From positions 1 to 12,489 of the forward strand of contig JAJJLU010000990.1 in assembly GCA_023807065.1 (NCBI GenBank): DNA of 12,489 nt, given 5' to 3'. Position numbers and translations under genes: made by a program. This DNA is from Isotricha intestinalis. Lineage: Eukaryota; Ciliophora; Litostomatea; Vestibuliferida; Isotrichidae. Positions 8,055 through 12,489 of the stretch are shown here, piece after piece. Every line of letters starts with the position of its first letter. Within the stretch, counting starts at the first letter, position 1. Below the pieces are notes generated by a model, which was given only the letters and a program-made list of their open reading frames with translations, was not told the DNA's origin and did not search any database.

Positions 8055-8621
8055 ATGAAAGTTATTTTAAAAAATAAATTAATAAAATTATTAATAAAAA
8101 ATATGATGAGAACATTTAAAAGAGCTAAAACTCTTGCAGATATACCAAAAGAATTAAATATATCTTTACCTTCATTTTCAATTGAAAACAGTGATGATGT
8201 TAAAAGTTTATTAAGTGACCTTTCATCAACTCATTCTGAGAAAATTCAAATAATATTTGAAAATAATTTAAACGATGAAGAAAATTTAGATAATTTTATA
8301 GAAGATGAAATAGTAAAAAAAAGAGATGCTAGGAAAAAATTTCCAGAAGAAATGAAAGTATTATCTCAAAATTTTATGGATGAATTAATGAAAGATTATG
8401 AAAGTAAAAAAAATAGTAAAGCTGAAAAAGAAGATAATGATACTAAATTAGGAACTTATATTAATGCATATACTAAAACTCCAACAGCTAGTGCTGGCTT
8501 TAATGAAAGTACTATAAGGTTAAAAAATGATTTAAAAGGTGATGCTACTTATTTAAATCCTGATAATTATACTGTTACTAATGAAAATGATAGAAATGAT
8601 ACTGAAAGATCTAAACATTAA
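8055..8621 (+). CDS. Acidic hypothetical protein
   Basis: Up to 188 residues, function not recognised. The first in-frame ATG is used here, but the true start may be the ATG pair at 8103-8108. The 16 extra codons are almost pure A+T, look like leader sequence, and an out-of-frame ATG at 8033 precedes them. From MMRTFKRAKTLADIP onward the residues are varied: a short basic N-terminus, then a Ser/Asp-rich part with SDDVKSLLSDLSSTHSEK, an acidic segment near 75-90 (NDEENLDNFIEDEIVKK), a charged helix from about 90 to 125, and a Thr/Asn-rich polar tail ending in NDTERSKH. There is no membrane segment or signal peptide in the shorter form. It looks like a largely disordered regulatory protein. It follows the 14-3-3 gene on the same strand, 109 bp away. 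Confidence 0.75.
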   Translation: MKVILKNKLIKLLIKNMMRTFKRAKTLADIPKELNISLPSFSIENSDDVKSLLSDLSSTHSEKIQIIFENNLNDEENLDNFIEDEIVKKRDARKKFPEEMKVLSQNFMDELMKDYESKKNSKAEKEDNDTKLGTYINAYTKTPTASAGFNESTIRLKNDLKGDATYLNPDNYTVTNENDRNDTERSKH

Positions 8622-8970
8622 AATTTATTTTTTTCAATTAAATAATTATATGATGTATTTTTTTTGGTGAAATAATGTAGAATTAATATTTTAATTTATT
8701 TTAAGATAAAAATTTTTAAATTTTTGAATTCTATATTATAAAAATCTTATTTAAATAAAGTGTTTTTTATGGGGAATAAGTATTAGAAAATGAAATTTAA
8801 TTTATATAATATAATTTAATGGAAAAAAAGTAAAGTGTTATTTTATAATTTATTAAATATCATTAATTTCAAGTGATAAATTACATTTAGGATAAAGATG
8901 AATTCTATTTTTGAAAATTTTTATTTAATAATAAAGAATTAAATAGAATAATATTAAAAAAATAACATGA

Positions 8971-9660
8971 ATTTATCAAAAAATTCATTATTCATTACAC
9001 TCTTCAAAAACTTTAAAATTAGATATTTGAATTTTATAATGTTCAAAAAAATTATTAATATTAAAAAAGGAAATTCAATTAATAAATATAAAAGAATTAT
9101 ATTTGAGAATAAAAGTTTTAAATGAAGAATTAATAAAATCAAAGAAAATAAAAAAATTTTTAAAATATAAAAGAAATTCAATATGAATTATTTCTGTAGA
9201 GATTAATTATAAAAGGAAACAGATAAAAAATAAAGCAGTTCAAAAAACATTATATATTAATATTGATAAATAAAATCAAGAATTAAAAAAGAACAAATTA
9301 TTAATAAAATTTAAAATTAAAAATCGAAGAAGCTGAAAAAAAATAAGGAAAATAATATTACTAATAAATATATTAATGTTGTTAAAGGAAAAAATAATAA
9401 AATGATTTAAGATGTTCTAAGGAATATGAATAATTTATTTTTAGCTTCTTTTAATTTGAATATATTATAATTTTATTTTATTTTATTTATTATAAAAATA
9501 AAAGTTTTAAAATTGGTAGAAAAAAAGTAAATGAATATTATAAAAATATTATTTTTTATTTCAGTATAATATGAAAAAAGTGAAGAAATTAAAAATAAAA
9601 TTTATACTATTTATAAAGGAATTAAGATATATGAATTCAACAAAATTTTAATTAAATTAT
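8971..9660 (+). pseudogene. Broken coiled-coil gene remnant
   Basis: The 1,064-bp gap between genes (8622-9685) contains no intact gene but does contain coding-like fragments. One frame from 8971 to 9333 has only four stops (TGA 9028, TAA 9037, TGA 9184, TAA 9271) in 121 codons, where about a dozen would be expected at this composition. It reads as a charged helical protein, for example KKLLILKKEIQLINIKEL, then RIKVLNEELIKSKK, KNKAVQKTLYINIDK, and NQELKKNKLL. A one-base shift near 9320 continues it as KLKIEEAEKK. Another 30-codon run at 9570-9659 (YEKSEEIKNKIYTIYKGI) could be its tail. Codons with Ser, Thr, Ala and Glu, and the plus-strand A-richness, match the real genes. I see no intron that would remove the stops at 9028 or 9184. 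Upstream, 8622-8970 shows nothing certain. Confidence 0.42.
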
Positions 9661-9685
9661 AATTATTATTAATTATTTTTAATTA

Positions 9686-10246
9686 ATGAAAAATGGAAAA
9701 GAAATGGTTCAAAAGAAAAAATTAAATATATTATTGACTTTATTTTTATTCTGTGTTATAATTAATTTATTTTTTATGCCTAAAACTCCTTATCAAATAG
9801 ATTTATCTGAAAATATAAATTCAATTCCAATTTCATCAAATCCCAATATAAATTCAAAAGAAAATAACTTAAAAGAAAAAGAAAAACAAAAAACTATAAA
9901 TGAAAATAATAATGAAGAAGAAGAAGAAATTGTATATAATAAATATAAAGATTATCCAATTTTTGATGAAGATAATAATGAAAATATAATTAATACAAAT
10001 AAAGATGATTCAAAAATTAATAATAATAAAAGTGAAAATGAAATAATTAAACCTAATTCAAAAAGAAGAATTTTTTTTCCGAATTTTGAAAAGCTTTCTA
10101 TATTTTGTATCTTTGGAATTATATTTTATTTAATGTATTCTAATTATCAAAAAAATGAATTGAATAGAAATAAAAATGAAAAAAAGAAAAATAAAAATGA
10201 TGGATATGCTCTCATTGATAGTGATGAATATTATGAAAATATTTAA
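9686..10246 (+). CDS. Small two-membrane-segment protein with acidic Asn/Glu-rich loop
   Basis: A 186-residue protein not assignable to a family. After a short basic start (MVQKKKL) comes a hydrophobic segment at about 13-31, which could be a signal anchor. Residues 32 to about 130 are a polar, mostly disordered loop rich in Asn, Lys and Glu, including a run of five Glu. KRRIFF leads into a second hydrophobic segment at about 137-152. The tail is a basic Asn/Lys stretch ending in YALIDSDEYYENI, an acidic end carrying YALI, a pattern of the YxxPhi endocytic sorting kind. Both ends would face the cytosol and the loop would face the lumen or exterior. An in-frame TAA six bases upstream fixes the start at or after this ATG. 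It lies downstream of the broken coiled-coil remnant and upstream of CFAP206, on the same strand. Confidence 0.75.
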   Translation: MKNGKEMVQKKKLNILLTLFLFCVIINLFFMPKTPYQIDLSENINSIPISSNPNINSKENNLKEKEKQKTINENNNEEEEEIVYNKYKDYPIFDEDNNENIINTNKDDSKINNNKSENEIIKPNSKRRIFFPNFEKLSIFCIFGIIFYLMYSNYQKNELNRNKNEKKKNKNDGYALIDSDEYYENI

Positions 10247-10488
10247 ATAAAAAAATTAAATAATTAATTATAAAAAACAAGTTTAATAATTTTTATTTAA
10301 ACAATGATTATATTACCTTATGTATTATTAATATGAAAAAAAAAAATAATGAAAATTCATAATAAAAATATCTTTAAGATTATAAATTATTATTTCTATA
10401 TAAATTATATAAAATAGGTGTTAAAAACAAATAAATAAAAAATTAATTAAATCAATTAAAACCAATAACTGTAAAATAATAGAAAAAA

Positions 10489-12378
10489 ATGGATAAAATT
10501 TCCAATTTCGAGGAAATATTAAATTATTTAGTCTACAAAGCACGAGAAGCAAATAATCCAGTTCCTGATGCATTAATAGCTTTTTTATTAAATATTCAAT
10601 ATGATAATGAAAAAAAAGATTTTTATTTTAAAGAGAATGCTAAATTTTCAAAAGAAAAAGCACAAGAAATAATAAAAAAAGTACAAGAAATATTAAACGC
10701 AAAAGGAGATGGAATAGCAGAAACTTTAAAATTACAAATAACATATGAATTATCTCATATTCAAGAAGAAGATAAAATTGAAAAAATAAAAATGTACTTT
10801 GATACAGAATTAAATAATATTTTAAGAGAAATTACTTCTACTCCTTCTTCAAAGAAAGACACAGAAACTTTTCAAATTCACAAAAAAATATTTAATTACT
10901 TATTAATTAAAACAAAGCAAAATACATTAAATTCTTTAAATGAAATAAATGATGATGATTCAAAAAATAAAAATAATTTAGGAATAAATGCTGAAAGAGA
11001 AATATATTCATATTTAGATAATATTTTTCCTAAAAGTGGTTTATCACCTTTTTTAACTTTATCAATTCAAGATAAAATTTCTCAATTAAATGAATTATCT
11101 AATACAGTTATGGGAATAAGGTTATTTAAATGTGAATTAGGACAAGGAGGAATTGGCTTAATGAATATTGAAGATATTAAAAAAAAATTAAAACATGATT
11201 TATTATATGAAGTTAAAGACTTTTATACTCAAATTAATGTTGTTTGTGATAAATATAGTTTAATTTACGATAATATTGATCATGAAAGTATTGTTGATGA
11301 TAAAGAATCTTTGGTTTTAGATAAAATTAGAAAATATATTATTTATTATAGACAAATATTAACTTATTTATCTATGTTAATTGATGATTTACATAATTCA
11401 ATTCAAATGAAAGATTCTTTAATTTTAAGTTATGAAAATGAAAAAAATTCAATAATGGATATTATAGGAGAACAAATGATAATAAGTAAAGATCAAGCAT
11501 ATCCACGTTTTCAAAACTTAGCAAAAATGTATACAAAATTCCAAGAAGAAGTATTTATTTTAGATATAAGAGATAATGTATTTAGAAAATTAAAAGAATT
11601 TATAGAAAAAAACCAAATAAAAATAGAATATGATCCAAATGAATGGGAAGAATGTTTTGAATTATACACAGATAAATTAGATATATATGAAAAGCAAGAT
11701 GAGCCTATTTTTTCTTTTGAAAGTGGAGCATATCCTAATGGAGTAACATTATTAAAAAAAGATTCAACAGCTGATTATTTAAATATTAAATTAGAATATC
11801 AAGGTTTTTGCATTACTACCTTATTAAACAAAAGAGGTTTATTATTAAGTGGAAGACCAACAATAGTAGCAAAATACAATGATAAATATATGGTATTTTG
11901 TACTCATCAATGTTTACAAGAATTTATTGATGATCCTCAAAAATATATTACAGGAGTTAATGATTATGTAAAGCAAAATCCTTATTTAATTAATTTATTA
12001 AATATGACCGAAGAATTTCCTAATGGAAATTTAGCTAATATGTTTAGAGATAAAGATAGTGTTGCTTATAAATATAAATCAAGTAAAATTTTAATTGATA
12101 TGGGAATTCAAACTGATATTCATCCTTATATTGAAAATGATCCTAATTATGTTTGGAATGAATGGGATTTAAAAAAGAAAGCTATTCAACTTGCTGATAT
12201 TATGAAAAAAAAAACTGTTTCTTCTCAAACTTTCTTAAGTCATTTTAGAAGAGAAAATGAAACTCAAGTTTATCCTCTTAAAGAAAGTGGAGTTAGTACT
12301 ACTGTTAATACAGGAACTAATTTAAGTATTCCTAAAAGTTATGCTGTTGGATTTAGAGTAAGTAATAATAAATATTAA
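10489..12378 (+). CDS. CFAP206: Cilia- and flagella-associated protein 206 (CFAP206/FAP206)
   Basis: An axonemal protein that, in the family, docks radial spoke 2 and dynein c onto the doublet microtubules of motile cilia. The 629 residues are close to the usual length of about 620, in one unbroken frame. The C-terminal half shows the family's signature: YQGFCITTLLNKRGLLLSGR near 437-456, YNDKYMVFCTHQCLQEFIDD near 462-481, then MGIQTDIHPY around 538-547 and WNEWDLKKKAIQLADI at 556-571. The N-terminal half is helical, beginning with a repeat-free FEEILNYLVYKAREANNPVP segment also typical of the family. No membrane segment is present. The start is the only sensible ATG, after an A-rich leader. 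It is the last gene before the telomere, with a TAA stop 76 bp from the first repeat. It implies a cell with beating cilia. Ser/Thr-rich residues after about 575 form a disordered tail. Confidence 0.93.
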   Translation: MDKISNFEEILNYLVYKAREANNPVPDALIAFLLNIQYDNEKKDFYFKENAKFSKEKAQEIIKKVQEILNAKGDGIAETLKLQITYELSHIQEEDKIEKIKMYFDTELNNILREITSTPSSKKDTETFQIHKKIFNYLLIKTKQNTLNSLNEINDDDSKNKNNLGINAEREIYSYLDNIFPKSGLSPFLTLSIQDKISQLNELSNTVMGIRLFKCELGQGGIGLMNIEDIKKKLKHDLLYEVKDFYTQINVVCDKYSLIYDNIDHESIVDDKESLVLDKIRKYIIYYRQILTYLSMLIDDLHNSIQMKDSLILSYENEKNSIMDIIGEQMIISKDQAYPRFQNLAKMYTKFQEEVFILDIRDNVFRKLKEFIEKNQIKIEYDPNEWEECFELYTDKLDIYEKQDEPIFSFESGAYPNGVTLLKKDSTADYLNIKLEYQGFCITTLLNKRGLLLSGRPTIVAKYNDKYMVFCTHQCLQEFIDDPQKYITGVNDYVKQNPYLINLLNMTEEFPNGNLANMFRDKDSVAYKYKSSKILIDMGIQTDIHPYIENDPNYVWNEWDLKKKAIQLADIMKKKTVSSQTFLSHFRRENETQVYPLKESGVSTTVNTGTNLSIPKSYAVGFRVSNNKY

Positions 12379-12454
12379 ATGTTGTTTAGAAATTTAAATT
12401 TTTTTTCATAAAAATAAAAAAATAATATTTTTAAAAATATAATAATCAATTAAC
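12379..12454. other. Very short subtelomeric spacer and 3' UTR
   Basis: Seventy-six A+T-rich bases lie between the CFAP206 stop and the telomere repeats, and they must contain the whole 3' untranslated region. A perfect 16-bp palindrome, ATATTTTTAAAAATAT, sits at 12425-12440, 14 bp before the repeats. There are no subtelomeric repeat arrays. The palindrome could be chance in such a sequence. Confidence 0.5.
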
Positions 12455-12489
12455 ATTGGGGATTGGGGATTGGGGATTGGGGATTGGGG
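12455..12489 (+). repeat. Telomere, (ATTGGGG)5
   Basis: Five perfect copies of the 7-base unit ATTGGGG run to the last base, after TAAC. The G-rich strand points outward (5' to 3' to the right end), as in a chromosome end. This is the only G-rich stretch in the window and contrasts sharply with the surrounding A+T-rich DNA. Known ciliate units are TTGGGG and TTTTGGGG; this one keeps the G4 block with a different spacer. Confidence 0.9.

Noticed and set aside
8954..9181. Minus-strand 75-codon hydrophobic open frame
   Set aside because: Antisense of the coiled-coil remnant; its hydrophobic look comes from reading the complement of Lys/Glu codons. It does support the plus strand having once been coding.
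8762..9572. A frame with only two TGA codons in 270, readable if TAA/TAG meant Gln
   Set aside because: TAA/TAG are about 13% of its codons and TGA about 1%, close to chance at this composition, and Ser/Pro/Thr/Ala codons are nearly absent. Intact genes stop at TAA, so a reassigned code is not supported.
1..12489. tRNA, rRNA, CRISPR array or insertion sequence
   Set aside because: No G+C-richer folded segment, regular spacer array, transposase or terminal inverted repeats were seen in any gap.

Overview
The window is the end of an extremely A+T-rich nuclear chromosome (well over 80% A+T by eye), most likely from the macronucleus of a ciliate. The right edge, 12455-12489, is five exact head-to-tail copies of ATTGGGG with the G-rich strand running out to the 3' end, which is how a telomere reads. 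The last gene before it is CFAP206, an axonemal radial-spoke docking protein found only in organisms with motile cilia. The genes appear intron-free, are short-spaced, and encode eukaryotic families (PP2C, 14-3-3, pepsin-like protein). Intact genes write Gln as CAA and stop at TAA (eight cases) or TGA (one case, PP2C), so the code looks standard. A standard code, strong A+T bias and a G4-type telomere together hint at a litostome or rumen-type ciliate, but that placement is inference.

Layout. 1-1080 holds no intact gene. Its minus strand carries what looks like a decayed EF-hand gene, interrupted by a 59-bp tandem duplication. 1085-2977 is two minus-strand genes: a PP2C phosphatase and a basic unknown protein. 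3064-4653 (+) is an F-box-like protein, divergent from the unknown across only 86 bp. 5128-5481 (-) is a small orphan. From 5890 to the telomere every gene is on the plus strand: a catalytically dead, membrane-anchored pepsin-fold protein, a 14-3-3 protein, an acidic orphan, a broken coiled-coil gene remnant (about 8971-9660), a two-membrane-segment orphan, and CFAP206, whose stop lies 76 bp from the telomere.

Working together. There is no operon and no obvious multigene system. PP2C (dephosphorylation), 14-3-3 (phosphopeptide reading) and the F-box-like protein (possible ubiquitin-ligase adaptor) are all signalling parts, but their closeness is probably incidental. The observations most worth a second look are the seven-base telomere unit, the pepsin-like protein that has lost its first catalytic Asp, and the recognisable gene remnants in the two largest gaps.
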